Below, one piece after another: positions 1 to 10,763 of a stretch of DNA of 64,000 bases. The position numbers were made by a program, and so were the translations under genes. Source of the stretch: Marinobacter sp. LQ44 (GTDB taxonomy: Bacteria > Pseudomonadota > Gammaproteobacteria > Pseudomonadales > Oleiphilaceae). Below the pieces are notes generated by a model. That model was not told where the DNA came from, did no database searches, and saw only the letters and a program-made list of their open reading frames with translations. The DNA is taken from assembly GCF_001447155.2 (NCBI RefSeq), contig NZ_CP014754.1, positions 186,001-250,000 on the forward strand, read 5' to 3'. Position 1 is the first letter of the stretch. Every line of letters begins with the position of its first letter.

Positions 1-164
1 GGGTTTTTATTCTTAAAATGATTATTTCAAAATATCATTATCGATTCAGGTGATAAGCAGCAAAATCAGCTGCGACGGGCAGGACTGGACGAATATCAAT
101 TTCCTGCTTTAATAAGAGCCGGGTACTGAAACAATAACAAGACTGAATAACCGAGGAGTAAGCT

Positions 165-269
165 ATGAAAAAGACAGCGGATTCAGATAGCCAGGCCGAT
201 GCCGTTGCAGCAGTGTTACTGGTGTTGCTGGCTGTTGCCTTTGCAGTAGTGTGGGTTGCCGGCCAGTAG
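165..269 (+). CDS. Small single-span membrane protein (34 aa)
   Basis: The ATG is preceded by a strong ribosome binding site (CGAGGAG, 6-7 nt upstream). The product has a short polar head (MKKTADSDSQAD) and then one hydrophobic helix from about residue 13 to 32. It converges on the DUF2970 gene, and the two stop codons lie in one short palindrome, so both proteins end in AGQ. The family is not recognised and no function can be assigned. Bases 1-164 upstream show no other gene. Confidence 0.55.
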   Translation: MKKTADSDSQADAVAAVLLVLLAVAFAVVWVAGQ

Positions 270-280
270 CACTACTGGCC
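261..280. terminator. Hairpin at convergent gene ends, possible weak bidirectional terminator
   Basis: GGCCAGTAG and CTACTGGCC form a near-perfect inverted repeat across the stop codons of the 34-aa gene and the DUF2970 gene. There is no T-tract on either side, so intrinsic termination would be weak. Confidence 0.3.
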
Positions 281-508
281 TGCCAGCACCACCTTTACCA
301 CCAGTATCAGCCCGCCCACAAACGCAGCGCCAAACAGCAGCCCGGCAATGATATAGGGCACCGGGCTGTGGCTGGCGAAATCCTCTTGTCGGCGTTTTTC
401 AGACTGCACCCCCAAAGCGCCGGCAAGGATGCTTTGCATGATTTTAAGAACACCCGGCGAACCGGGCTTTTTCTTGCTGCTGTTATTGTTGTTAGCCATA
501 TCGTTCAT
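272..508 (-). CDS. DUF2970 family small membrane protein
   Basis: About 78 aa from the ATG at 508, which has AGGTGA 6-7 nt upstream; longer in-frame starts lack this. The N-terminus is polar and Asn/Ser/Lys-rich. It is followed by the family core (SILAGALGVQSEKRRQEDF) and one C-terminal transmembrane helix. That pattern is typical of DUF2970, a family of unknown function in gammaproteobacteria. It starts 13 bp after metH on the same strand and is probably co-transcribed with it. Nothing indicates a role in methionine synthesis. Confidence 0.8.
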   Translation of the reverse strand: MNDMANNNNSSKKKPGSPGVLKIMQSILAGALGVQSEKRRQEDFASHSPVPYIIAGLLFGAAFVGGLILVVKVVLAGQ

Positions 509-521
509 TAAGTCACCTGAT

Positions 522-4220
<3,699 letters not shown>

Positions 4221-4286
4221 AGGGAATTCTTCCGGGGTCATTAATAACGTCGTGTTTGTTCGGACGGCGCGGGATCATAGCAAAAT

Positions 4287-4299
4287 TGTACGTATACGT
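4287..4299. promoter_or_regulatory. TTGTACGTATAC motif with ACGTATACGT palindrome between metH and nfuA
   Basis: ACGTATACGT (4290-4299) is a perfect 10-bp palindrome in the divergent metH/nfuA region. The longer string ATTGTACGTATAC recurs upstream of etfB at 42187-42199. It may be a transcription-factor site; the factor is unknown. Confidence 0.3.
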
Positions 4300-4461
4300 C
4301 TTAATACAGATGATCATTATCAAGCACTGACCACAAAGTTCCTGGCGGGAGGTTATACGTGCAATTCATTATCCTGTTAAAGCCCGACTATTTTACTTGG
4401 TCTTTTAAGTTCCTGCGAACTCTCCTAAAATAGAGACTACATTTGAAAACAGGTAGGAAGC

Positions 4462-5049
4462 ATGGCTTTGGTAACTGTCACTGATTCCGCAAGGGACTAT
4501 CTTGCGCAACTGATTGAAAAGCAGGATGTCGAGGGTATGGGCGTTCGTATTTTCGTCACCCAGCCGGGTACCCGCAATGCCGAGACCTGTCTGGCCTATT
4601 GCCCGCCAAACGAAGTCGTCCCTACAGACGAGCAGGTTGATCTGCAGAAATTCACCCTGTTCCTGGACCATAACTCGGTACCTTTTCTGGAAGACGCCTA
4701 CGTGGACTACTCCAAAGACCAGATGGGCGGCCAGTTGACCATCAAGGCGCCGAACGCCAAAGTGCCTCAGGTGTCTGATGATGCGCCCCTTCCTGAGCGG
4801 GTGAACTACGTGCTGGCGTCTGAGATCAACCCCAATCTGGCGGCCCACGGAGGTGATGTATCGCTGGTTGAGATCGTTGAGGAGTCGGTGGCAGTGCTGC
4901 GTTTCGGTGGCGGGTGCCAGGGCTGTTCCGCCGTCAGTCTGACCCTTAAGCAGGGTGTTGAGAAAACCCTCAAGGAGCGGGTTCCGGAGATCACTGCGGT
5001 TCGTGATGTGACCGACCACTCGAACACTGAAAACGCCTACTATCAGTAA
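4462..5049 (+). CDS. nfuA: Fe-S biogenesis protein NfuA
   Basis: 195 aa (E. coli NfuA is 191). An N-terminal degenerate A-type carrier domain (about 1-100) is followed by a Nfu domain with the cluster-binding CXXC at Cys152 and Cys155 ([12 protein letters not shown]). NfuA accepts a [4Fe-4S] cluster and passes it to client apoproteins, especially under oxidative stress or iron limitation. The ATG has AGGTAGGAAG upstream. It is divergent from metH and is followed by a GC-rich hairpin, so it is probably monocistronic. Confidence 0.96.
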   Translation: MALVTVTDSARDYLAQLIEKQDVEGMGVRIFVTQPGTRNAETCLAYCPPNEVVPTDEQVDLQKFTLFLDHNSVPFLEDAYVDYSKDQMGGQLTIKAPNAKVPQVSDDAPLPERVNYVLASEINPNLAAHGGDVSLVEIVEESVAVLRFGGGCQGCSAVSLTLKQGVEKTLKERVPEITAVRDVTDHSNTENAYYQ

Positions 5050-5069
5050 TTTCTGCATTACCTCTGCCA

Positions 5070-5092
5070 AGCCGCCGTTCACTTCGGCGGCT
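5070..5092 (+). terminator. Hairpin after nfuA
   Basis: AGCCGCCG / CGGCGGCT, an 8-bp perfect stem with a 7-nt loop, starting 20 bp after the nfuA stop. No T-tract follows, so termination may be weak or Rho-assisted. Confidence 0.5.
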
Positions 5093-5256
5093 GCCGCAGA
5101 CGCCTGTCTTTCGTGGCTACACGGCCAATGTCCTGATATCTGCAATACTCCATCATCCTGTTGACTAACAGAACCGTGCACGGTTGCTGTACCGTGCCAT
5201 AAAGAACAGTGATATCAGCGGCTCCATCGCCGCCAGACTTGAAACCGGGGTAACAC

Positions 5257-6471
5257 TTGCTCGACCTTGCTCTCTTATCCGTACCTGTGATGGCTGCTGT
5301 CGTCGGCTGGTTTACCAACTGGCTTGCGATACAGATGTCATTCCACCCGGTGCGCTTTATCGGCATTGGCGTTATTGGTTGGCAGGGTGTTATCCCCCGT
5401 AAAGCCGAGAAGATGGCGCACATCTGTATCGACCGGACGCTGCAGCAGTTTGGTGATCTGAATACCGTCTATCAGAAGCTGGAGCCCCAGCGCATTGTTC
5501 AGCAGGTGGTGGCCCAGGTTTCACCGCGGATGGATGAATACATCGACGAAGTTATGTACGAAGTGCAGCCGGTGTTGTGGGATAACCTGCCACTGTTTGT
5601 TCGCGCCAGAATCTACCAGTGGGCCAGGCAGCAGCTGCCGGACAGGATTGAAGAGCTGGTTGAGGATTTCGGTGACGACCTGAATGAGCTGGTGGATCTC
5701 AAAGCACTGCTCAGCCGTGAACTGCAGAATCATCCTGATCTGATGAATCGCATCTTCCGGGAAGCCGGTTCCGTTGAATTGCAATCGGTCATTAACCGTG
5801 GCGCCATCATTGGCGGTTTGCTGGGTGCTATCCTGGCGCCGCTGTGGCTGGCCTATCCGGAGCCATGGTTGCTGCCGGTCGGTGGTTTTGCCGTAGGCTT
5901 TATCACCAACTGGATCGCCATTAATCTGATTTTTGCACCGCTTCGCCCTCGCCGGGTTCTGTTTTGGCGGATTCAGGGGTTGTTTCTACGCCGTCAGGAG
6001 CAGATCAGTGATACCTGGGCACGTCTGGTGGCCGAGGAACTGATCACCGTTGAGAAGGTGGCAGACGCCATGATCAACGGCCAGCATGGAGCGAGAACCC
6101 GAGCCATTATCCAGAAACACCTGCGGCCGATGCTGGATAACTCCATGGTTATGAAGCTGGCGGCACAGGTGACGGTTGGTATGACCGGCTACACTGACCT
6201 CAAGCGGGTGATGAACCAGAAGGCGGTGATTGCCACCCGGGATGTGTTCAACGACCCCGCCTTTAACAGGGAGCGGGCGCCCATCGTGGCAGGTGTGCTG
6301 GCGGGCCAGATGAAATCGCTCCGTCCGGAGGAGTTCCAGGACATATTGCGGCCGGCGTTCAGAGAAGAGGAGCTCCAGCTTATGTTTGTTGGAGGTTTGT
6401 TCGGCGCAGTGGCGGGCCTGATTCAGTTTATCGCGATGAATCAGCTGCCGATGCCGCCACTGGGTGGCTAA
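5257..6471 (+). CDS. DUF445 family inner-membrane protein
   Basis: 404 aa. The N-terminal hydrophobic segment (VPVMAAVVGWFTNWLAI) with GVIPRKAEKMA is the DUF445 signature. The segment repeats in the middle (AVGFITNWIAINLIFAPLRP, about 210-235), followed by another amphipathic region and a C-terminal helix. This duplicated WFTNW/FITNW layout is usual for the family, whose function is unknown. The start is TTG at 5257: an in-frame TAA lies two codons upstream and GGGG sits just before it, so no longer start is possible. It is followed 15 bp later by a small membrane-protein gene, probably one operon. Confidence 0.88.
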   Translation: MLDLALLSVPVMAAVVGWFTNWLAIQMSFHPVRFIGIGVIGWQGVIPRKAEKMAHICIDRTLQQFGDLNTVYQKLEPQRIVQQVVAQVSPRMDEYIDEVMYEVQPVLWDNLPLFVRARIYQWARQQLPDRIEELVEDFGDDLNELVDLKALLSRELQNHPDLMNRIFREAGSVELQSVINRGAIIGGLLGAILAPLWLAYPEPWLLPVGGFAVGFITNWIAINLIFAPLRPRRVLFWRIQGLFLRRQEQISDTWARLVAEELITVEKVADAMINGQHGARTRAIIQKHLRPMLDNSMVMKLAAQVTVGMTGYTDLKRVMNQKAVIATRDVFNDPAFNRERAPIVAGVLAGQMKSLRPEEFQDILRPAFREEELQLMFVGGLFGAVAGLIQFIAMNQLPMPPLGG

Positions 6472-6486
6472 CAAGGGAGGCAGATA

Positions 6487-6855
6487 ATGTCTGTGTGGGC
6501 TTTGATGATTGTTCAGGTGCTGTTGACCGCCGGTACGGTGGCAGCGGTTCTGTTTGCGTTCTGGTACCTCGTGGTTCGGCCCTGGCTGGCTGAACGCATG
6601 CGGGAGTTAGTGGAAGCCGCTGACCAGATCGAGCCCAAGGTGGCCAAGGGCGTCAATAAAGGCGTCGCCGATGCCGTCCGGCAGCTCCCGCAAAATGCAT
6701 GGGAAGGCGCGACCAAGGAGTCGACCAAGCAATTCCTGAAGTTTGGCTCCAATCTGTTCGAGAACGGGCTCAGCAGCTTTCTGGGCTCGACTGCCGAAAT
6801 GCAGAAATCCCAATCCAGCAGCGGTAGCCGGCCACCCGGGCAGGGCGATCGCTGA
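6487..6855 (+). CDS. Small membrane-anchored hypothetical protein
   Basis: 122 aa. One N-terminal transmembrane helix (about residues 6-30) is followed by an amphipathic helical segment rich in E, A, K and Q and a disordered Ser/Pro/Gly tail. A ribosome binding site (AAGGGAGGCAG) precedes the ATG and it sits 15 bp after the DUF445 gene. The stop codon directly abuts the tusE stop on the opposite strand. The family is not recognised. Confidence 0.7.
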   Translation: MSVWALMIVQVLLTAGTVAAVLFAFWYLVVRPWLAERMRELVEAADQIEPKVAKGVNKGVADAVRQLPQNAWEGATKESTKQFLKFGSNLFENGLSSFLGSTAEMQKSQSSSGSRPPGQGDR

Positions 6856-7176
6856 TCAAAGGCAGTTGGTTGGCCTGGGTAGCCCGGCAATCCGGCAGGC
6901 GGTTTTGGCGGGTGTGCCTGGGAACAACTGCATCAGGTAGATACTGTTGCCCTTGTCGTCCCCGAACGCTTCTTTCACCGCCTTCACAAATAACCGGTTT
7001 GACGGTGGAGACATTTCATGTTGTTTGTAGAATTCCCTCAGGAAATCTATGATCTCCCAGTGATTTTCATTTAGCTGTATGCTGTCCTCCGCGGCAATTT
7101 CTTCCGCTACCTCAGGGGTCCAGCTATCCGCGTCTTCCAGAAAACCCTCGTTATTGCGCAACGGCAAAGTTGTCAT
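6856..7176 (-). CDS. tusE: Sulfur relay protein TusE (DsrC family)
   Basis: 106 aa. TusE takes persulfide sulfur from TusBCD and delivers it to MnmA for 2-thiouridine formation at the tRNA wobble base. The DsrC fold core (WTPEVAEEIAAEDSIQLNEN, HWEIIDFLREFYKQHEMSPP) and the conserved C-terminal arm with the penultimate catalytic Cys (LPRPTNCL) are present, plus the second Cys of DsrC proteins (KTACRIAGLP). It is the last gene of the tusD-C-B-E run, 4 bp after tusB. Confidence 0.93.
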   Translation of the reverse strand: MTTLPLRNNEGFLEDADSWTPEVAEEIAAEDSIQLNENHWEIIDFLREFYKQHEMSPPSNRLFVKAVKEAFGDDKGNSIYLMQLFPGTPAKTACRIAGLPRPTNCL

Positions 7177-7180
7177 TGTA

Positions 7181-7471
7181 TTACCAGCTCACGGTGCGTG
7201 AATGTTCGGCGGTCAGGCGCACCAGCTCCCCGTAGCTGATGATTTGTACCTTGGGGGTGCCTGCCAGGCCTCTGGCCTCAAGGTCTGCGCCAATGGCAAC
7301 ACAGTTCCGGGGCAGGCTAGTGATGCTGTCTGTTACTGCCAGTACCGCATTTTCCGCCAGTGCCAGCGTGTCTCCCTCGTGAAGGGTTGCCAGACAGGTT
7401 ACGAACCTTGGGTGACCGGGTGATTTGTTCAGGATATGAAGTGTCGGCTGCAACGTTTGTTCCTGTGTCAT
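7181..7471 (-). CDS. tusB: Sulfurtransferase complex subunit TusB (DsrH)
   Basis: About 96 aa from the ATG at 7471, which has GAGGA 8-9 nt upstream; an in-frame start 15 codons earlier lies inside tusC. The start LHILNKSPGHPRF is typical of TusB/DsrH (LHxLxxSP). TusB is a structural subunit of the TusBCD heterohexamer that relays sulfur from TusA to TusE. It lies between tusC and tusE on the same strand. Confidence 0.9.
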   Translation of the reverse strand: MTQEQTLQPTLHILNKSPGHPRFVTCLATLHEGDTLALAENAVLAVTDSITSLPRNCVAIGADLEARGLAGTPKVQIISYGELVRLTAEHSRTVSW

Positions 7472-7481
7472 TTCGTGGTCC

Positions 7482-7847
7482 TCAGCCTGCAAAAACGATG
7501 TGTTCAAAGCGATCAAGGGCGTCTCTGACCGATGGAATCAGTACCACGCCACTCAGCCTGTCTTCCTCACCAAGCCGAAAACGCTCGCAGGCGGATTGTT
7601 CCGCGAGAATCTGTTCGACTCCAAACACCGGTGCGGCGGCAAGGTTCTTTTCGACCGTTTTCTGGCCGATGCCTCCGGCAGCCTGGGATTTGCGCAGCCA
7701 GTTAACACCGGTGCCGATAAAGAGCAATGTCGCCGGTTGATCGAAGGCTGCCAGGGAAAACGCCATATCCAGCGCTTCGCGACCGGTCCAGGAGCCATAC
7801 GGAGCCTGATCAATCACTATCAATGTGGTCACGTTACTGGCTCCCAT
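7482..7847 (-). CDS. tusC: Sulfurtransferase complex subunit TusC (DsrF)
   Basis: 121 aa, DsrE/F-like fold. The sequence LIVIDQAPYGSWTGREALDMAFSLA and the later TLLFIGTGV are typical of TusC/DsrF. It overlaps tusD by 14 bp, indicating translational coupling. It has no catalytic Cys at the TusD position, as expected for this subunit. Confidence 0.9.
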   Translation of the reverse strand: MGASNVTTLIVIDQAPYGSWTGREALDMAFSLAAFDQPATLLFIGTGVNWLRKSQAAGGIGQKTVEKNLAAAPVFGVEQILAEQSACERFRLGEEDRLSGVVLIPSVRDALDRFEHIVFAG

Positions 7848-8244
7848 GGAAATAGATCACGCGGTCAGACTTCAGGTTGCCGTCCACCCATTCGCCCAAG
7901 CCCGCTATCTGGTACGGCTGGCGAAGGTTGTTGGCGCTGAGTTCATACCTTGCTTGTTCGCCCTGGTCGACGATTCCCCGGCGCAATGCCGAGGCAATGC
8001 AGGCGACGCCTGGCGTCTGGCTTTCGGCAAGGAAATCTGCCCACTGGCCGGGCCAGTCGGGTTCATCGGAGGGTGGTGTACTCAGGGCTGATGCAAGGTG
8101 CACGCCCTCGCCATAAAGAAACACCCGGTCTATGTGGTGGCCGGCTGCAATCAGCGCCTGTGCGAATGCCAGTGCTGTCTGTGGTGCCTGGCTGGACCAG
8201 GGAGCGCCGGTAATAACCAGGGTGTAGGAAAGGCCAGGAGACAT
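7834..8244 (-). CDS. tusD: Sulfurtransferase complex subunit TusD (DsrE)
   Basis: 136 aa; catalytic subunit of TusBCD. The N-terminal strand-loop (YTLVITGAPWSSQAPQTALAFAQAL) and FLYGEGVHLA are characteristic, and the persulfide-forming Cys lies in GVACIASALRRGI. First gene of tusD-C-B-E; a strong terminator from yccA lies just upstream, so the operon probably has its own promoter. tusA is not in the window. Confidence 0.93.
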   Translation of the reverse strand: MSPGLSYTLVITGAPWSSQAPQTALAFAQALIAAGHHIDRVFLYGEGVHLASALSTPPSDEPDWPGQWADFLAESQTPGVACIASALRRGIVDQGEQARYELSANNLRQPYQIAGLGEWVDGNLKSDRVIYFHGSQ

Positions 8245-8296
8245 GACAATAGGTCACCGGTCAGGAATGGATCGGGTTTCAGTTTACCGAAAGCAA

Positions 8297-8320
8297 GAAC
8301 CCCGGCAAAGGCCGGGGTTC
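8297..8320 (-). terminator. Intrinsic terminator of yccA
   Basis: GAACCCCGGC / GCCGGGGTTC, a perfect 10-bp stem with a 4-nt loop. On the minus strand it is followed by TTGCTTT. It lies 26 bp after the yccA stop and before tusD. Confidence 0.8.
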
Positions 8321-8345
8321 CTGTTTAACGCTTTGCTTTGGCGAA

Positions 8346-9047
8346 TCAATCGTCGCCGCTGAATGCCGCCAGCAGGTGCAGCAGGCTGACAAACAGGTTG
8401 TAGATGGCCACGTACAGACCAACGGTTGCGATCACGTAGTTACGCTCACCACCTTTGATGATCCGGCTGGTTTCAAACAGGATCATGATGGAAGCGAAAA
8501 TGGTGAAGCCAGCAGATACCGCCAGGTGCAGGGCAGAGCTCTGCATGAAGAAGGCCAGCAGCATGGCACCGATCAGCACGAACGCACCGGCCGTCAGGAA
8601 GCTGGACATGAAGCTGAAGTCTTTCTTGGTGATCAGCGCGGTGGCTGACAGGCCAACAAAGGCAACGGCGGTCAGGGTCAGTGCCTGGGCGACAATCTGA
8701 GAGGCACCCGCGGCCACGAACGCGCCGATGATCGGGCCCAGGGTGTACCCCATGAAGCCGGTCAGGGCGAAAGTGGTTACAATACCCCAGGGGCTGTTCT
8801 TGAGCTTATAGGTTGCGAACAGCAGGCCAATATAGCCAACGATGGTGATCAGGAAGCCCGGATGCGTGCCGTTCATGTTCAGGAACGCAGTCAGGGCCGA
8901 GAAGGCCAGGGTCATGCCCAGCAGCATGTAGGTGTTGCGCAGTACCTTCAGCGCATCTTCATCAATGCCCGCTGTTACGCCTGTGGCTTGACCGGACTGC
9001 GGGTAGGCAGCCTGGTTGTTCTGAACGCCGAAACGTCTGTCTTCCAT
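8346..9047 (-). CDS. yccA: Bax inhibitor-1 / YccA family membrane protein
   Basis: About 233 aa with seven predicted transmembrane helices from roughly residue 35 on and a polar Gln/Asn-rich N-terminus. GFMGYTLGPIIGAF and the C-terminal NLFVSLLHLLAAFSGDD are typical of the UPF0005/YccA group. E. coli YccA is an inner-membrane substrate and modulator of FtsH. I chose the ATG at 9047 because GGAG sits 6 nt before it; the ATG two codons earlier abuts the same motif. The adjacent tusE, tus genes and serine tRNA recall the E. coli tusE-yccA-serT order. Confidence 0.92.
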   Translation of the reverse strand: MEDRRFGVQNNQAAYPQSGQATGVTAGIDEDALKVLRNTYMLLGMTLAFSALTAFLNMNGTHPGFLITIVGYIGLLFATYKLKNSPWGIVTTFALTGFMGYTLGPIIGAFVAAGASQIVAQALTLTAVAFVGLSATALITKKDFSFMSSFLTAGAFVLIGAMLLAFFMQSSALHLAVSAGFTIFASIMILFETSRIIKGGERNYVIATVGLYVAIYNLFVSLLHLLAAFSGDD

Positions 9048-9217
9048 TGTCATCTCCGTTTATTGCAACTGGATACTGAGTCCCATGATAATGTCGAATC
9101 CGCAACTTTCAATCATTTACGACAGAAAATGCCCTAATGGATTCCATTAAACTGGCGTAATGTTGCTCGCGCTGTGACCAGAACCAGTGGAATTTCCAAC
9201 GTTTTTTCTTCAAGGCG

Positions 9218-9245
9218 TTGACAGTAATGGCAAATCCGGTATCAT
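9218..9245 (+). promoter_or_regulatory. Sigma-70 promoter for tRNA-Ser
   Basis: TTGACA at 9218-9223 and TATCAT at 9240-9245 with a 16-bp spacer, about 60 bp upstream of the tRNA. Confidence 0.7.
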
Positions 9246-9306
9246 TCCACCCGCTGTCGCAACGGCAGCAACGAAAAGGCACCTTCCGGTGTTTTTTCGG
9301 TAAGAC

Positions 9307-9397
9307 GGTGGGCTGGCAGAGTGGCTGAATGCAGCGGTCTTGAAAACCGCCGACGGTTAATAGCCGTCCCGGGGTTCGAATCCCTGGCCCACCGCCA
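9307..9397 (+). tRNA. serT: tRNA-Ser (UGA anticodon)
   Basis: 91 nt including an encoded CCA. The acceptor stem GGTGGGC / GCCCACC, a long variable arm typical of tRNA-Ser, the T-loop GGTTCGAATCC, and the anticodon loop CTTGAAA reading UGA are all visible. The 3' end is the attachment site of the element at 9384-17633, whose insertion leaves the tRNA intact. Confidence 0.95.
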
Positions 9398-9399
9398 TT
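9384..9399. repeat. attL core (3' end of tRNA-Ser)
   Basis: CTGGCCCACCGCCATT, identical to 17618-17633 in direct orientation. After one mismatch both copies continue TTCT. Confidence 0.85.
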
Positions 9400-9448
9400 T
9401 TTCTATATAAATCAAGTGGTTACCTCCCAGAAAATATTTTACCCTACC

Positions 9449-9459
9449 TCCTACCTATC
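9449..9459 (+). repeat. TCCTACCTATC repeat near attL
   Basis: Identical 11-mer at 17477-17487 near attR, and a related inverted copy (TTTGGATAGGTAG, 12667-12679) upstream of terS. Candidate integrase arm-type site or regulator site. Confidence 0.4.
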
Positions 9460-9479
9460 AACGCAGAAATGGTGAATAT

Positions 9480-9507
9480 TTGCTCATTTCGGCTACAATT
9501 TGAGCAA
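9480..9507. promoter_or_regulatory. Inverted repeat over a -10 element upstream of the 65-aa gene
   Basis: TTGCTCA (9480-9486) and TGAGCAA (9501-9507) are perfect 7-bp inverted arms around TACAAT (9494-9499), a candidate -10 box. This is the arrangement expected for a repressor-controlled promoter. Confidence 0.45.
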
Positions 9508-9526
9508 CCGAGGTAGTGAGGTGTAT

Positions 9527-9724
9527 ATGAGCCGTCTTGAAGAGTTGCAGGCAAAGGCCGATAAGTTGGAGCGGGATCTTTTTACTGCGAGGGGTGAAGC
9601 GGATGCGTGGAACTCTGGCAAGTACAAGGGCCACTCAAACGCCACGCTTTCAAAACGGCTTGTCGAAAGTATGGAAAAGCAACTAAGCGAAACTCTCGAG
9701 GAAATCCGCCAGCTCGAGCAATGA
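9527..9724 (+). CDS. Small coiled-coil protein in the satellite (65 aa)
   Basis: Almost entirely helical and charged, with heptad-like Leu spacing (LEELQAKADKLERDLF; ESMEKQLSETLEEIRQLEQ). The ATG at 9527 has GAGG 6-7 nt upstream; GTG or TTG starts a few codons earlier are possible. It is the only plus-strand gene of the element, next to attL, and has its own promoter with an inverted repeat over the -10 box. The family is not recognised. Its position suggests an accessory or regulatory gene. Confidence 0.6.
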   Translation: MSRLEELQAKADKLERDLFTARGEADAWNSGKYKGHSNATLSKRLVESMEKQLSETLEEIRQLEQ

Positions 9725-9802
9725 GCTGATCATCCCATCATCGGATGAATAGGGCGGCCATCCACCGGCAACTCGATAGCTCGTCGAATTATGCCACCGG
9801 CT

Positions 9803-10087
9803 TCAGGCCATAGACTCACACCACCGGATAAACCCCTCCGATAGCCAATGCGGATCAAGGCCACACATCCCGCAACACCGGCGCATCATTGGGCCAACCT
9901 TGCATACATCATCAAACGCCCGTTCCATCGTGACGCTGTTGGGGCCTGCTCCACGGTGAGCCTTCTGGAGCCAATACGCTTGCGCATCCTCAATCAGAGC
10001 GGCCACCACAGCGCCCCACAACTTGCGCTCGGGCTGGTTATCCAGCGCCCCCGAAAGGGCGCCATCTAACTCATGCGTCAAAGGCAC
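9803..10087 (-). CDS. Hypothetical satellite protein with Cys-rich C-terminus (94 aa)
   Basis: The N-terminal half is acidic and helical (ALDNQPERKLWGAVVAALIEDAQAYW). The C-terminal part contains three clustered cysteines (RRCCGMCGLDPHWLSEGFIRWC), which could bind metal or form a small helical DNA-binding unit. It overlaps the upstream 226-aa gene by 17 bp, supporting translation as part of the terS-terL run. The family is not recognised. Confidence 0.6.
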   Translation of the reverse strand: MPLTHELDGALSGALDNQPERKLWGAVVAALIEDAQAYWLQKAHRGAGPNSVTMERAFDDVCKVGPMMRRCCGMCGLDPHWLSEGFIRWCESMA

Positions 10088-10751
10088 GGTCGAAGCCTTG
10101 CGCGGCCTCGGCGTGACGCTGTTCAGCTTCGCGGATCTCTTTTAGCCTCGCTGGGTCAAAGCCCTTATCGACGGCGCTATTGACGGATCGCAAAGCGGCA
10201 ACGGCTTCATCATAGCTTTCGTTGATTGCCTGGCGTTCCTCCACCAGATCCCCGGCTTTCTGTTTCTCCAGGGCTTCGGCTTGGCGAGCGGCCATGTCTT
10301 TCGGAATACCGGACAGCATAGACGGTGCCTCTGCGACCGCTGCAATCAATTCACCGTCGCCATCTTTTAGCGCCTGATTGAACGCTGCAAACCGTTCCTT
10401 TTCCGGAAGTAGGCGCATGGCGTGCCGAATCTCGGCGGCATATTCCGCACGGCAGACAAGCCCGGACTTTTCTTTAATCCGGTTGTTCAGCTCACCCAGT
10501 CGAGACAGAAGGGCATTCGATAGCCGATCATGGGCGCGGGTTGATTCGTTCTTCAGCCGGTCAGCAGAGCGGGCAATTCTCGCGGTGTGTGCCTCCTCCG
10601 TTACCATCGGGTCACGGTTAGCGGACAGGGTTTCCAGAGACTCCACGCCCCGGTGAATCCGCCGGATCTCATCCAGAAACGGGCTGGGCTTGTCGTTGGC
10701 TCGTTCGGTCAGGCGTTTAACGTGCTGTTCAATGATTTTGCTGTAGCGCAT
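10071..10751 (-). CDS. Helical hypothetical protein downstream of terminase (226 aa)
   Basis: Predicted mostly alpha-helical and highly charged, with no Cys-rich or catalytic motif (RIARSADRLKNES; EERQAINESYDEAVAALR). It starts 12 bp after terL on the same strand. In phages this slot can hold portal, scaffold or packaging accessory proteins, but the protein is too small for a portal. Any role in packaging or capsid redirection is inference from position. Confidence 0.65.
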   Translation of the reverse strand: MRYSKIIEQHVKRLTERANDKPSPFLDEIRRIHRGVESLETLSANRDPMVTEEAHTARIARSADRLKNESTRAHDRLSNALLSRLGELNNRIKEKSGLVCRAEYAAEIRHAMRLLPEKERFAAFNQALKDGDGELIAAVAEAPSMLSGIPKDMAARQAEALEKQKAGDLVEERQAINESYDEAVAALRSVNSAVDKGFDPARLKEIREAEQRHAEAAQGFDRAFDA

Positions 10752-10763
10752 GGGGCTATCTCC

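Noticed and set aside
4221..4461. Cobalamin or SAM riboswitch before metH
   Set aside because: The region is short and lacks the conserved B12-box or SAM aptamer elements.
4405..5181. 258-codon open frame antisense to nfuA
   Set aside because: Overlaps the whole of a clear nfuA gene and its promoter; not supported.
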